Of a DNA stretch of 64,000 bases, positions 14,572-22,149 are shown piece after piece (within the stretch, counting starts at the first letter, position 1; each line of letters begins with the position of its first letter). The stretch lies in IMG/VR virus record IMGVR_UViG_3300010413_000005, positions 1 to 64,000 of that record; one strand, 5' to 3'. A program made the position numbers and the translations under genes. The notes under the pieces were generated by a model. It was not told the DNA's origin. It searched no databases and saw nothing but the letters and a program-made list of their open reading frames with translations. The stretch comes from a virus.

Positions 14572-14949
14572 TTATGAGACTTGCGTATCTTCGTCTTCGT
14601 CGAAAGCGTTGATCGTGGATTGGTCGTCTTCGTCGAACGCCAATTTCATGATCATGTCTTCCCGGAGCTGGTCGATTTGTTCTGTCAACAAAGCGATAAC
14701 TCTTTGCGAAATGCGTCTTGCGCTTTCGGAATCGATAGTCGACATAACGGCGTTTACCATGACGTTATTCAACTCCAACTCCACGGCGAACGGACTTCCG
14801 GCCTTGGTTGAACAAACTCTTTTCCCTTCGTCCGGCTTGAGGTGTAGCAGCCAAGATATCCCGGATTTGACAGCGAGCGACCGCGTTCTTTGCAAAACGT
14901 TCAATCGATTGATCATCTCCTTGAATTCGTCCATGTTTACGTCTTTCAT
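14572..14949 (-). CDS. Hypothetical protein with acidic tail (125 aa)
   Basis: Two helical segments around a short beta region, then a C-terminal stretch rich in Asp and Glu. Starts behind AAGGAGAAGTGTA; its ATG overlaps the stop of the previous gene. Not recognised. Confidence 0.6.
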   Translation of the reverse strand: MKDVNMDEFKEMINRLNVLQRTRSLAVKSGISWLLHLKPDEGKRVCSTKAGSPFAVELELNNVMVNAVMSTIDSESARRISQRVIALLTEQIDQLREDMIMKLAFDEDDQSTINAFDEDEDTQVS

Positions 14950-15236
14950 TACACTTCTCCTTCGTTTTGTTTGCTTTTTTTGATCAATTCGTCGATTCCG
15001 GAAACTAACGAATTGGCCAATACGTTGGCATCCATTACCTTCAAGAACGACGCTGTTATATTCAGTTCGGCCGGTTCCAAACCGTTCCCTTCGAATTTCA
15101 TTATGGCTTCTTCGTCGTCCTCCGGATTCTCCGTCGTTTTGCAGCAGTTGTAATCGTGCCCGAGATCGTTCAATCCGGCGATTGCCGAATCAGCTATCTT
15201 GTGTATTTTATCCTTTGGAACGTCCTTGAATTTCAT
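14949..15236 (-). CDS. Hypothetical protein (95 aa)
   Basis: Lys/Asp-rich, predicted helical, with two adjacent Cys near residue 31. Start behind AAAAGGATGGGAATAA and overlapping the previous gene. Not recognised. Confidence 0.6.
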   Translation of the reverse strand: MKFKDVPKDKIHKIADSAIAGLNDLGHDYNCCKTTENPEDDEEAIMKFEGNGLEPAELNITASFLKVMDANVLANSLVSGIDELIKKSKQNEGEV

Positions 15237-15549
15237 TTATTCCCATCCTTTTCAAGAATTCTGTAAAATCGTTGGACCAAGCCCAACGGCGTATCATCTC
15301 GTCGTAAACCGCGGCCAGAGACTTGTCGTCGTTCAAGAATTCCTCCGGAGCCGAAGTCGTTATGTACGGTTTGTGTCCGAACCAAGCGATCTCTCTTATG
15401 CCTTCCACTTTGGATTTTCTGGTGGAAAATATGTGGCGCATCAATCCGGCCTTCTCCTTGACCAACTGTGCTTCTCTTTCTCTGTGGCGCTCTCCGGAAA
15501 TCCGGATAATCTCCGCCCAACCTGCCAGACTGTTTTTCGTTTCTCCCAT
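15208..15549 (-). CDS. Hypothetical protein (113 aa)
   Basis: The ATG at 15549 follows TAGGAGTTGCT. The product is helical and basic in its first half and has a Trp-rich C-terminal part (RRWAWSNDFTEFLKRMG). The frame stays open upstream, but that part is better explained by the mini membrane protein in another frame. Confidence 0.6.
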   Translation of the reverse strand: MGETKNSLAGWAEIIRISGERHREREAQLVKEKAGLMRHIFSTRKSKVEGIREIAWFGHKPYITTSAPEEFLNDDKSLAAVYDEMIRRWAWSNDFTEFLKRMGINEIQGRSKG

Positions 15550-15557
15550 AGCAACTC

Positions 15558-15686
15558 CTATCCGGCGCTCGATATGGCGCCGATCGCTAAAGCGAAGAAG
15601 AATACACACAAACCGATTACCGTGTATTCGGCGACGTCGTTTATGCAACTCCAAATCGCTGTTTCGTTGATTACGATAAATGGCAT
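15558..15686 (-). CDS. Mini membrane protein (42 aa)
   Basis: One hydrophobic helix (VIGLCVFFFALAIGAISSAG) ends the peptide after a short amphipathic start. The ATG follows AGGAGTAAA, and the stop lies nine bases from the next start. Function unknown. Confidence 0.6.
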   Translation of the reverse strand: MPFIVINETAIWSCINDVAEYTVIGLCVFFFALAIGAISSAG

Positions 15687-15687
15687 T

Positions 15688-15861
15688 TTACTCCTTCTCG
15701 TTTCGTCGCCTTCTACGAATATCTGCGACGCGTTTTCTTTCGCGTTTCTTCGCGATCGTTTTCTCGTACCAAATTTTCATACGTTTGCGCTTTTCGTCGT
15801 CCATAGGTTCGTCGTCCAGAATATCGTCGACGATTACAAACGTTCTTCCATCTCTGCTCAT
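15688..15861 (-). CDS. Small basic protein (57 aa)
   Basis: An acidic stretch (DDILDDEPMDDE) is followed by a Lys/Arg helix to the end. Start at 15861 behind AGAGGATTGGAA, overlapping the previous stop (ATGA type). A nucleic-acid-binding tail is possible; otherwise unknown. Confidence 0.6.
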   Translation of the reverse strand: MSRDGRTFVIVDDILDDEPMDDEKRKRMKIWYEKTIAKKRERKRVADIRRRRRNEKE

Positions 15862-16220
15862 TTCCAATCCTCTTCTTCGCATTCCCAACCCGGTTCCAAA
15901 AGCTTCTCCGGAGCTTCCTTCCAACCGAGTTGCTTCGCCACCCACTCCAATTTCTCTTTGTCTGAACCGAAACGACTGTATCCGCCTTTTCTGCGAATTC
16001 CAGAATGAAAAATGCGAGATAAGAATTGTCCGTGCCCCTTTACTTCCACCCAAACGAAATATACGTCTATGGGATTTCCGTCCGGTCCCTTTTTCGAGTG
16101 ATAATTGTATCCTTCTGTGACGCAATAACAGAAATGGAAATCTTGCGCCGCTTCTCCGGGAGATTCAGCACATACCACAGACCATACGCTCTGTGACAGC
16201 AATTTGACTTTATATTCCAC
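15858..16220 (-). CDS. Hypothetical protein (120 aa), GTG start
   Basis: GTG at 16220 behind AAAGGAGTAATTC. Beta-rich N-terminal half with aromatic residues (VYFVWVEVKGHGQF), basic loop, then an acidic C-terminal helix ending WECEEEDW. Not recognised. Confidence 0.6.
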   Translation of the reverse strand: MEYKVKLLSQSVWSVVCAESPGEAAQDFHFCYCVTEGYNYHSKKGPDGNPIDVYFVWVEVKGHGQFLSRIFHSGIRRKGGYSRFGSDKEKLEWVAKQLGWKEAPEKLLEPGWECEEEDWK

Positions 16221-16223
16221 GAA

Positions 16224-16808
16224 TTACTCCTTTTCGATCAACCTACAATGTACGTCTCCGAAATGATTGGCGCAATATATCGTTCCCTTGCCGTGCGCCA
16301 CCTCTATTTGTGCCGTAGCGAATCCTACGTACGGATAACTGCCTTCAGGCAATTGTGTGTGTATAATCAGCTTGTCCGGCGCCCCGTGAGAACGTAACAC
16401 GTCAACTCTAGTTATCTTGATGATGCCTAATCGAGGTCGCGATCTCAGCTCGCGATACATCTCTCCAATTTTGAAAGGACCGAGCGATCTTTCTTCGAAC
16501 GACAATCCCTCAATCTCGTAATGCGCTCGAGCCTTTTCCATTCCGGAGGAGAATCCCAAATCTGTGTAGAACACTCTTTTGTCCATAATCCTGGACATCG
16601 CCAAGCCGGCCTTGATCCCCAGTTCGCGCTCCTCCTTTTTGTCGTCGTCCAGCGCTGAAGTCAGCATTCTATGGCTCGCGTACGGAGTCTCTCCGCGGTG
16701 AATACAATCCAAAATACACATGTCTAGATAGGCGTTGTTTCTATCGATCTCTCCTGCGTACGGAGATTCTATGGTGACGGAAGTTGCTATTTTTATCGAT
16801 TCATACAT
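16224..16808 (-). CDS. DUF7768-like protein with C-terminal extension
   Basis: Residues ~14-105 carry the pattern SPYAGEIDRNNAYLD, ETPYASHRMLTSALDDD, KEERELGIKAG and FYTDLGFSSGM, which I recognise as a Rossmann-like phage family related to nucleoside 2-deoxyribosyltransferases (DUF7768). The last ~80 residues form a separate beta-rich part with THSHGAP-like loops. Likely a nucleotide-binding enzyme; activity unproven. It lies directly after the sigma-factor gene. Confidence 0.6.
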   Translation of the reverse strand: MYESIKIATSVTIESPYAGEIDRNNAYLDMCILDCIHRGETPYASHRMLTSALDDDKKEERELGIKAGLAMSRIMDKRVFYTDLGFSSGMEKARAHYEIEGLSFEERSLGPFKIGEMYRELRSRPRLGIIKITRVDVLRSHGAPDKLIIHTQLPEGSYPYVGFATAQIEVAHGKGTIYCANHFGDVHCRLIEKE

Positions 16809-16816
16809 GTGATCTC

Positions 16817-18109
16817 CTATTCGGTCCCGTACATTCCGCGCGGTCTACATGATTTCGGAGGAACCGGGATGCCTTCCAGTCTTTGTAGTTTACCTATCGC
16901 CTCCGCTTCGATTTGTCTGATTCTTTCTCGACTCACGCCTAGTGCTTCGCCTATCTCGCGCAAAGTGAGCTGTCCTTCTTTATCAAAACCGAAGCGTTTT
17001 CTGATAACGAATCTTTCCCTATCGGTCAGAAATTTCATTATGTGTTCTACTCGTTCCGCGTTTTCCAATCTCACCGCTCTGTCGTCTTGTCTCTCGGATT
17101 TTGAATCTTTGAGCAGGTTGATACGAGGAGACTCGCTATCCCCCACTCCGACGTCTAAAGAAGAGAACTCAGAAGGAATATCCAATATGGCCTGCATCCT
17201 TTTGTTGGTCAGATTCATTTTTTTGGCCAATTCTTTGGTCGTAGGCCGGCGATTCTTCAAAGCGTAAAATTCGCCTTTTGCTTTCTTCGCCTTATACATC
17301 AAAATGTACGCGTTCGAAGGAATCTTTATCTCCCTGTGTAATTGGCAAGACGCCCTGTGTACGGCTTGATTTATCCAATTCAAACCGTACGTAGAGAATT
17401 TGTACCCCTTCCTGTAATCGAATTTTTCGGCCGCTCGTATCAGACCGAGATTGCCCTCTTGTACGTTATCGTACACGTACGAAGTCCCTACGAATCGGCG
17501 TACCACGGATAAAAACGACAGCTTGACGTTGGCCTCTATCAACTCGTTTATGGCCGATCGACTTATCCGCGAAAGTCGTTCCATTTCGACGATCAATTCC
17601 GCCAATTTCTTGAAGCCAATTCCGGTAGCACTCCTGGATATTCTGTCAGCGTACTTAGAAGGGCGCCCTACGGAGCGAGACATTACGGAATAGCATTCTT
17701 CCAGATCTTTTATGGTTTTCTTCCAGAATCTATCGTTCACCCTAATTCCGGACATCAGTTTGATTTGTTCTTTCCTGATACGTCTAGCTTTAGTACGGTC
17801 GCGGCCGGAGGAAATGATCTCGATCCTTTCAGCTTCCATTTTGCTTACTTCGGACACCAATTTCAACAACAATCCTTCTTCTTCGTCTCTCGGCCAAGGC
17901 AGTGCGAAGTAAACGGACATTTCTTCATGATATCCCACTGACAAATCGGCTAACGCAGGTAATAGAAGTTGCGACTTCAGTATCGTATCCCTCAACTCGT
18001 TTTGGGCCGATTCTATCCGTTTGGCCACTTCCACTTCGCCCTCCCGAGTCAAACGAATATCTTTTACGTAGTATTCTGGCAGCGTTTGTTCGTCGCGTTC
18101 AGTTGCCAA
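16817..18109 (-). CDS. Full-length RpoD-like sigma70 family factor
   Basis: The 430-residue protein has sigma region 1.2-like sequence at 10-47, region 2 at 185-256 (LIEANVKLSFLSVVRRF, VQEGNLGLIRAAEKFDYRKG, KFSTYGLNWINQAV), region 3 at 258-335 and region 4 at 355-412 (LTDRERFVIRKRFG, then LTLREIGEALGVSRERIRQI, the -35-binding helix-turn-helix). It resembles primary or stationary-phase bacterial factors rather than the short phage factors. It should redirect host RNA polymerase to phage promoters (inference). The start is TTG at 18109 behind ACAGGAGACTTCGA. It follows promoter P5 with two small genes. Confidence 0.9.
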   Translation of the reverse strand: MATERDEQTLPEYYVKDIRLTREGEVEVAKRIESAQNELRDTILKSQLLLPALADLSVGYHEEMSVYFALPWPRDEEEGLLLKLVSEVSKMEAERIEIISSGRDRTKARRIRKEQIKLMSGIRVNDRFWKKTIKDLEECYSVMSRSVGRPSKYADRISRSATGIGFKKLAELIVEMERLSRISRSAINELIEANVKLSFLSVVRRFVGTSYVYDNVQEGNLGLIRAAEKFDYRKGYKFSTYGLNWINQAVHRASCQLHREIKIPSNAYILMYKAKKAKGEFYALKNRRPTTKELAKKMNLTNKRMQAILDIPSEFSSLDVGVGDSESPRINLLKDSKSERQDDRAVRLENAERVEHIMKFLTDRERFVIRKRFGFDKEGQLTLREIGEALGVSRERIRQIEAEAIGKLQRLEGIPVPPKSCRPRGMYGTE

Positions 18110-18303
18110 TCGAAGTCTCCTGTGTCCAATCCGATTTTCTTAGAAACGCGTTTCACCTCTTCAAGCAACGCGTTCGCCTCTTCTTCTGTACCGCTTACTA
18201 TCACCAATCTGCTTCCCTTGGGCAACCTTATCAATTCTTTGATCACCCTCAAGGCTAATTGGTGTCTTCTACCGATCCTGTCCGAATTCGACCACATATT
18301 CAT
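18064..18303 (-). CDS. Hypothetical protein overlapping the sigma gene (79 aa)
   Basis: A helix, a hydrophobic strand (SRLVIVSG) and a helix with Glu/Ala, like a small alpha/beta nucleotide-binding fold fragment; unrecognised. Its start overlaps the upstream stop (ATGA), and its 3' end overlaps the sigma start by 46 bases, so the two are likely translated together. Confidence 0.55.
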   Translation of the reverse strand: MNMWSNSDRIGRRHQLALRVIKELIRLPKGSRLVIVSGTEEEANALLEEVKRVSKKIGLDTGDFDWQLNATNKRCQNTT

Positions 18304-18557
18304 TTTGATTCTTGCTCGGCCGTCGCTTCTCGATACGCTTTCACGCACTTTTTACAAATGTTGTGTTCCATATGGAACTCGGTCATCGGAACTTCCAGAT
18401 CCCAACCTCCGGAGCGCTCGTTCGGCCAACCACACAATCCTGGAGTGTCTATCCCTCCACCGTACTTATGTCCTCTTTCGGACAACTTCCGGATGTGCCA
18501 AAGACTATGCGGAGTGGCCGCGTACGATTCGCAAATCGAGTATTTATCTTGAGCCAC
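18300..18557 (-). CDS. Hypothetical protein with HxxxxC..C motif (85 aa), GTG start
   Basis: GTG behind AGGAGGTATC, only about 12 bases from the predicted start of transcription at P5. EHNICKKCVKAY near the C-terminus and CGWPN before it could form a zinc site. First gene of the sigma-factor operon. Confidence 0.6.
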   Translation of the reverse strand: MAQDKYSICESYAATPHSLWHIRKLSERGHKYGGGIDTPGLCGWPNERSGGWDLEVPMTEFHMEHNICKKCVKAYREATAEQESK

Positions 18558-18575
18558 GATACCTCCTATTCATTA

Positions 18576-18604
18576 ATCGTAAACTACGCCTACCGAATAG
18601 GCAA
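18576..18604 (-). promoter_or_regulatory. Promoter P5 (sigma-factor operon)
   Basis: TTGCCT (18599-18604), 17 bp, TACGAT (18576-18581) on the minus strand, with ATACTGAAAAAACG upstream. It drives the three-gene run ending in the RpoD-like sigma factor. Confidence 0.75.
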
Positions 18605-18629
18605 GCGTTTTTTCAGTATAAGTTGATTT

Positions 18630-19148
18630 TTACCACTTGATGCGTCTACGATCGAGTTCGCTCGGAGTCGGAGGTCGCGTTTCGCCGCGTTCCGGTTCTG
18701 ATCTTACCCAATCGCATTGATACATTCGTCGTTGATACAACGGCGTCTCTAACATTTCCTGTCGAGTTATCCTCAGCGGCCAGTCTTCGTTGGCCATAGG
18801 AAATTGGTTGCGATTGTATTCCGGCCGAATAGGAGTCTTGAACACTTCGTCGCGATCCACTTCCACGTACAAATAAAACGGAACTCCGGTTCCGGCGATA
18901 CCGAATTCGTACAGCTTCAACAGAAGCAACTTTTGTTTGGGCTTCACCATCGGAGGCGGATTGTATTTTTCTGTCCAGGTGAGAATCGTAGAAATCAATC
19001 CGCGCGGAGGTAATACGTAGTTCGGAATTGATACCGGCATAGGAGACAATTCATGTACCACTATTTCTTCGTAATCAGCAGGATATTGGCGGTAATCGAA
19101 TTTCATATACCGGATTTCTCCGTTTCTCAATATCACCGGAATTTTCAT
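18630..19148 (-). CDS. Hypothetical protein (172 aa)
   Basis: Beta-rich with many prolines (LPPRG, NPPPMVKPKQK), Tyr and Arg; no signal peptide or Cys cluster. It ends just upstream of P5. Starts behind GAAGGATAGTGAC. Not recognised. Confidence 0.6.
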   Translation of the reverse strand: MKIPVILRNGEIRYMKFDYRQYPADYEEIVVHELSPMPVSIPNYVLPPRGLISTILTWTEKYNPPPMVKPKQKLLLLKLYEFGIAGTGVPFYLYVEVDRDEVFKTPIRPEYNRNQFPMANEDWPLRITRQEMLETPLYQRRMYQCDWVRSEPERGETRPPTPSELDRRRIKW

Positions 19149-19152
19149 GTCA

Positions 19153-19950
19153 CTATCCTTCGATCAATTTGTCTATCAACTCGCACAAATACGCAGATTC
19201 GACGCGATTGCCGTCCTTGACTTTATCTTTCATCGCCGCGATTACTTCGGCGAAATACGCGACGTCGACTCCGGCCAATTGATCTTCCAACGTATGGAAG
19301 TCGTCCAAGTCCAACTTCGATATCTGATGTGCTATTTTCAAAATTTGGCCGGCATGAACGGACCATCCTCTTTTGACGTATTTGCGCACTCTGATCAGAG
19401 AGCAAATAGGATACAGACTTCCGACGTACTTCAGTTCTCGTGCCAAGATACACTCGAGAGCTGCTGTATTCGTCACTACCTCTCGATCCCAACTGGTCCA
19501 GTAATTGGTAACGTGAACGAAATCGTAATTCTCGTGTATCTCCGATGGCTCTCCGTAGAAGCGAATCACCAACTGTATTTTGCCCGATAACGAGATCGCA
19601 TTTCCGGTGATCACCACCGGAAGGTATCGACCGCGTTTACTCAAGCGCTCGAGTGCCGTCTTGGTTTCTTCGGACGGTTCGACCTCTTCCGGATCCTTAT
19701 GGAAATCGATTGTTTCGTCTCCGGTCAGAGCCGATACTCCGGCGCTCTTCACTTTGATGGAAATCCGGTCGCCTATGGTCTCCAAGTACATATCCGGAAC
19801 GTGGCGCCTTGCCTCTCCCGGCTTGGCCTCGTTGTTCATCTCCGTTCTCAGTTCCTTGAACTTTTTGATGTAGTAATTGGCGACCGCTTTCACTGTATCC
19901 GCGTTTCGGAAGTACATATCGTAGTCGTTCACAGTCTCTTGGAGTAACAT
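19153..19950 (-). CDS. Conserved phage-type hypothetical protein (265 aa)
   Basis: Central part reads LSKRGRYLPVVITGNAISLSGKIQ, then IRFYGEPSEIHENYDFVHV, TNYWTSW and a later ARELKYVGSLYP. I have a sense of a widely spread phage protein with this pattern, but know no assigned function. The acidic His-containing block and the KYVGS loop may be catalytic. It is followed by the sigma-operon neighbours and preceded by a mini gene. Confidence 0.6.
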   Translation of the reverse strand: MLLQETVNDYDMYFRNADTVKAVANYYIKKFKELRTEMNNEAKPGEARRHVPDMYLETIGDRISIKVKSAGVSALTGDETIDFHKDPEEVEPSEETKTALERLSKRGRYLPVVITGNAISLSGKIQLVIRFYGEPSEIHENYDFVHVTNYWTSWDREVVTNTAALECILARELKYVGSLYPICSLIRVRKYVKRGWSVHAGQILKIAHQISKLDLDDFHTLEDQLAGVDVAYFAEVIAAMKDKVKDGNRVESAYLCELIDKLIEG

Positions 19951-19965
19951 CGACGTGATACATCC

Positions 19966-20079
19966 TCATGTTATTATTGTATTTTTGTCTACCAGCCTTC
20001 TGACTTTCTCGTCGTCGATGCTGTCGCACAAATTCTTATGTATGGAAGCTAGTGTTTTGTTTATAGTTCTTTTTTTCAT
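19966..20079 (-). CDS. Mini basic protein (37 aa)
   Basis: The ATG at 20079 stands behind TAGGAGATTACG, just after a terminator-like hairpin. Lys/Arg-rich helix (MKKRTINKTLASIHKN start). Function unknown. Strong ribosome-binding site is the main support. Confidence 0.5.
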   Translation of the reverse strand: MKKRTINKTLASIHKNLCDSIDDEKVRRLVDKNTIIT

Positions 20080-20095
20080 CGTAATCTCCTAAAAG

Positions 20096-20127
20096 AATTC
20101 CCGGCCGAATCTCTCCGACCGGGAATT
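20096..20127 (-). terminator. Terminator-like hairpin
   Basis: Minus strand: AATTCCCGG, 14-base loop, CCGGGAATT, then CTTTT. Nine perfect pairs followed by a short T run. It lies after the Dam gene and its small downstream ORF and before the 37-residue mini gene. The T run is short, so partial read-through is likely. Confidence 0.55.
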
Positions 20128-20136
20128 TCTCACAAT

Positions 20137-20244
20137 CTACTTGTCTCTTTTGTTGATAGTATGTGTATTAGTTAGAGAACAACCTCTTTTCTTTCCGTTT
20201 ATTGCCGAGCGGAACCATTCCGCGCGATCAAATCTTATAGGCAT
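20137..20244 (-). CDS. Mini basic protein (35 aa)
   Basis: Begins at ATG 20244 behind TTGAGATCGGC, a weak ribosome-binding site, eight bases after the Dam stop. Basic, one Cys, no membrane segment. Could be spurious; kept because it fills the gap exactly up to the terminator hairpin. Confidence 0.35.
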   Translation of the reverse strand: MPIRFDRAEWFRSAINGKKRGCSLTNTHTINKRDK

Positions 20245-20251
20245 GCCGATC

Positions 20252-21070
20252 TCAATAATTGGTGATCAACAATTCGAATATCTCGTTACGCTTATTGATA
20301 TCGCTGTTTACCGACCTACGCGCTGAAATCCTTCTCTTGTCGTATCCGCTATACAGACATTCGATAAAGTCGGTATCGCTATTGGACAACATCAATAAGC
20401 ACCCTCTTTTATCCAATTTATCGAACAACAACTTCAATCTTACCTGTTCTATTTTACCAAATTTGTATTTTGTGTAAGATGTGAAATTCGACGTCTCCGA
20501 AACCGGATGGTATGGAGGATCGAAATACAAAAAGTCTCCTGGCTTGGCCAATTTCAATACGTATTCGAATCCGCACCTTATCAACGCGACGTTGGATGAC
20601 AAAGCTTTGGATACCGATCTCAATGCTTCGGGAGTAGGAATGGAAAGTTTGGATTGCCGTCCCATCGGAGAATTGAATTCTCCCTTCGAATTCTCTCTGT
20701 ACAATCCGTTGAAACAAGTCTTATTCAAATAAACGAATAGCGCCGCTCGAGCGGCGCCGCTCATCATTTTCTCGAAGTTGTACAATTCTCGTCTTGAATA
20801 ATACGCTTCGGAGTTGTGAAGCGATTCCAGCAACTTAAGATATGACACGACCTCTTCGACGTCGTCTCTAATCGATTTATACATGTTTATCAGCGAGGCG
20901 TTGATGTCGCTCAATATCGCTATCGAAGGAGCTACTTTGAAAAACATAGAACCGGATCCTAAAAACGGCTCGAAGTATCTTCTATTCGAAACGTCTTCCG
21001 GCAACAGAGGTATTATCTGTTTCAACAATCTGCTTTTACCTCCAACCCACTTTATTACCGGAGAAGCCAC
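20252..21070 (-). CDS. dam: Dam-type N6-adenine DNA methyltransferase
   Basis: The 272-residue protein has the D12-class order: KWVGGKSRLLKQI at the N-terminus (SAM binding), YFEPFLGSGSMFF (motif I) and DPPYHP (motif IV, ~residue 198), with the Tyr-rich C-terminal target region. Family members usually methylate GATC. Expected roles: protecting phage DNA from restriction, or timing of replication and packaging. The start is GTG at 21070 behind TATAAAGGCA, directly downstream of an intergenic repeat copy. Confidence 0.9.
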   Translation of the reverse strand: MASPVIKWVGGKSRLLKQIIPLLPEDVSNRRYFEPFLGSGSMFFKVAPSIAILSDINASLINMYKSIRDDVEEVVSYLKLLESLHNSEAYYSRRELYNFEKMMSGAARAALFVYLNKTCFNGLYRENSKGEFNSPMGRQSKLSIPTPEALRSVSKALSSNVALIRCGFEYVLKLAKPGDFLYFDPPYHPVSETSNFTSYTKYKFGKIEQVRLKLLFDKLDKRGCLLMLSNSDTDFIECLYSGYDKRRISARRSVNSDINKRNEIFELLITNY

Positions 21071-21079
21071 TGCCTTTAT

Positions 21080-21107
21080 ACCTACCTTTTCAAACCTTTC
21101 CCTACCT
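21080..21107 (-). repeat. 28-bp intergenic repeat, copy 4
   Basis: Minus-strand core AAAGGTTTGAAAAGGTAGGT, ten bases upstream of the Dam start and just after a terminator-like hairpin. Far (over 15 kb) from the other copies, so the element can be dispersed. Confidence 0.85.
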
Positions 21108-21112
21108 CAAAG

Positions 21113-21137
21113 AAAAGGCGCCGTTTAGACGCCTTTT
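21113..21137 (-). terminator. Terminator-like hairpin upstream of dam
   Basis: AAAAGGCG, nine-base loop, CGCCTTTT, then CTTTG on the minus strand. Eight perfect pairs. The complement also ends in T, so it may work in both directions. It separates the lipoprotein gene from dam; the adjacent repeat may then restart or regulate expression. Confidence 0.55.
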
Positions 21138-21183
21138 CCAATTCCCACTTGTATTCACCGCTTTCCTTTATGGCTCAACGTAC

Positions 21184-21552
21184 TCAAGGATCGTCGCAGA
21201 CCGCGTTATGGATCTGCATCAATCGCTCCTTTTCGTTTTCGAGCACACTGAGAAGAATTTCCGCATCATTACAATATTTAGCCACGGTTTCGTCTTCGGT
21301 TTCTATCAAGTTGCAAGCAGCAACAAACCTCCTTTTCCAGACGTTATATGACTTTTCCACAACGACTGCTCGGTCTAGCGCTGCTTGCTTGTTCTCGTCT
21401 GTACATGCGTCGGTTATGAATCCGTCCACGACGTCGCCGGCCGAACTGATGATGTCGTCCGGATTACTCGATGGCGGACCGCTCCCTAGCAATGAACAAC
21501 CCAGCAGCGCGAATACAATGAAAAATGCGCACGCTATTGCTATTCGTTTCAC
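21184..21552 (-). CDS. Small lipoprotein (122 aa), GTG start
   Basis: Signal peptide with clear lipobox FALLGCSLLG; Cys19 would be lipidated. The mature protein is helical with four more Cys (disulfides possible outside the cytoplasm). GTG start behind AAAGGAGATAGAC. Could be an outer-membrane spanin-like subunit or a surface-exclusion protein; not decidable from sequence. Confidence 0.6.
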   Translation of the reverse strand: MKRIAIACAFFIVFALLGCSLLGSGPPSSNPDDIISSAGDVVDGFITDACTDENKQAALDRAVVVEKSYNVWKRRFVAACNLIETEDETVAKYCNDAEILLSVLENEKERLMQIHNAVCDDP

Positions 21553-21612
21553 GTCTATCTCCTTTACTCGAACCGGAGCGATCGAACTATCGAACGGAGC
21601 TCCGGAAACGCT

Positions 21613-22149
21613 TTATACGGGTTTGTTTCCGTGTCTATATTCCCTGGTCCAGTTGTATTTCATTTTGATGATAAGGTGAGCTGAAGCGAGCTTTTTGACC
21701 ATAGCCATAGCTTCCAGAATTCTGACTATCGCATCCGACATTTCGATCGGGAATCCCTCCGGCTTGCCCGTAGTCTCGTCATAATACACTTCCATATTTC
21801 CACTTCTCAATTCTTCTAAAGCCTCGCTCAATTCGGAATGCGCCAAAGCTATTTTGGCCGTCAACTCTAACGGAGTAGGATTTTCGATCCACCAACCCTT
21901 GGACTTCGACCACTCTTCTATCTCTTTCGTCAAACCGTCGAAAGTAAGCGATCCGGCATCGTGATTCTCGCACAAACCGGACTTGGCACAATCGCAACTC
22001 GGTCGCTGTAAGTTGGCTCGTTGCTCTCTTTCCCGTATTGCTTTTTCTCGTTCGTCCAATTCGAGCTTTACGTTGCGCAGATACAATACAGAAAATAAAC
22101 CGACGATAATGACGGATACGCCTACCAATAACATGATTATTTGATACAT
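21613..22149 (-). CDS. Membrane-anchored MazG-like pyrophosphohydrolase
   Basis: Residues 3-25 form a transmembrane helix, followed by a charged helix and CDCAKSGLC. From residue ~75 to the end the sequence fits MazG-like phage enzymes: EIEEWSKSKGWW, AKIALAHSELSEALEELRSG (metal-binding Glu residues), GKPEGFPIEMSDAIVRILE and a YNWTREYRHGNK end. Such enzymes cut (d)NTPs to monophosphates. An N-terminal membrane anchor is not usual for the family. Starts behind GAGGAGAGCGTAG. Confidence 0.75.
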   Translation of the reverse strand: MYQIIMLLVGVSVIIVGLFSVLYLRNVKLELDEREKAIREREQRANLQRPSCDCAKSGLCENHDAGSLTFDGLTKEIEEWSKSKGWWIENPTPLELTAKIALAHSELSEALEELRSGNMEVYYDETTGKPEGFPIEMSDAIVRILEAMAMVKKLASAHLIIKMKYNWTREYRHGNKPV

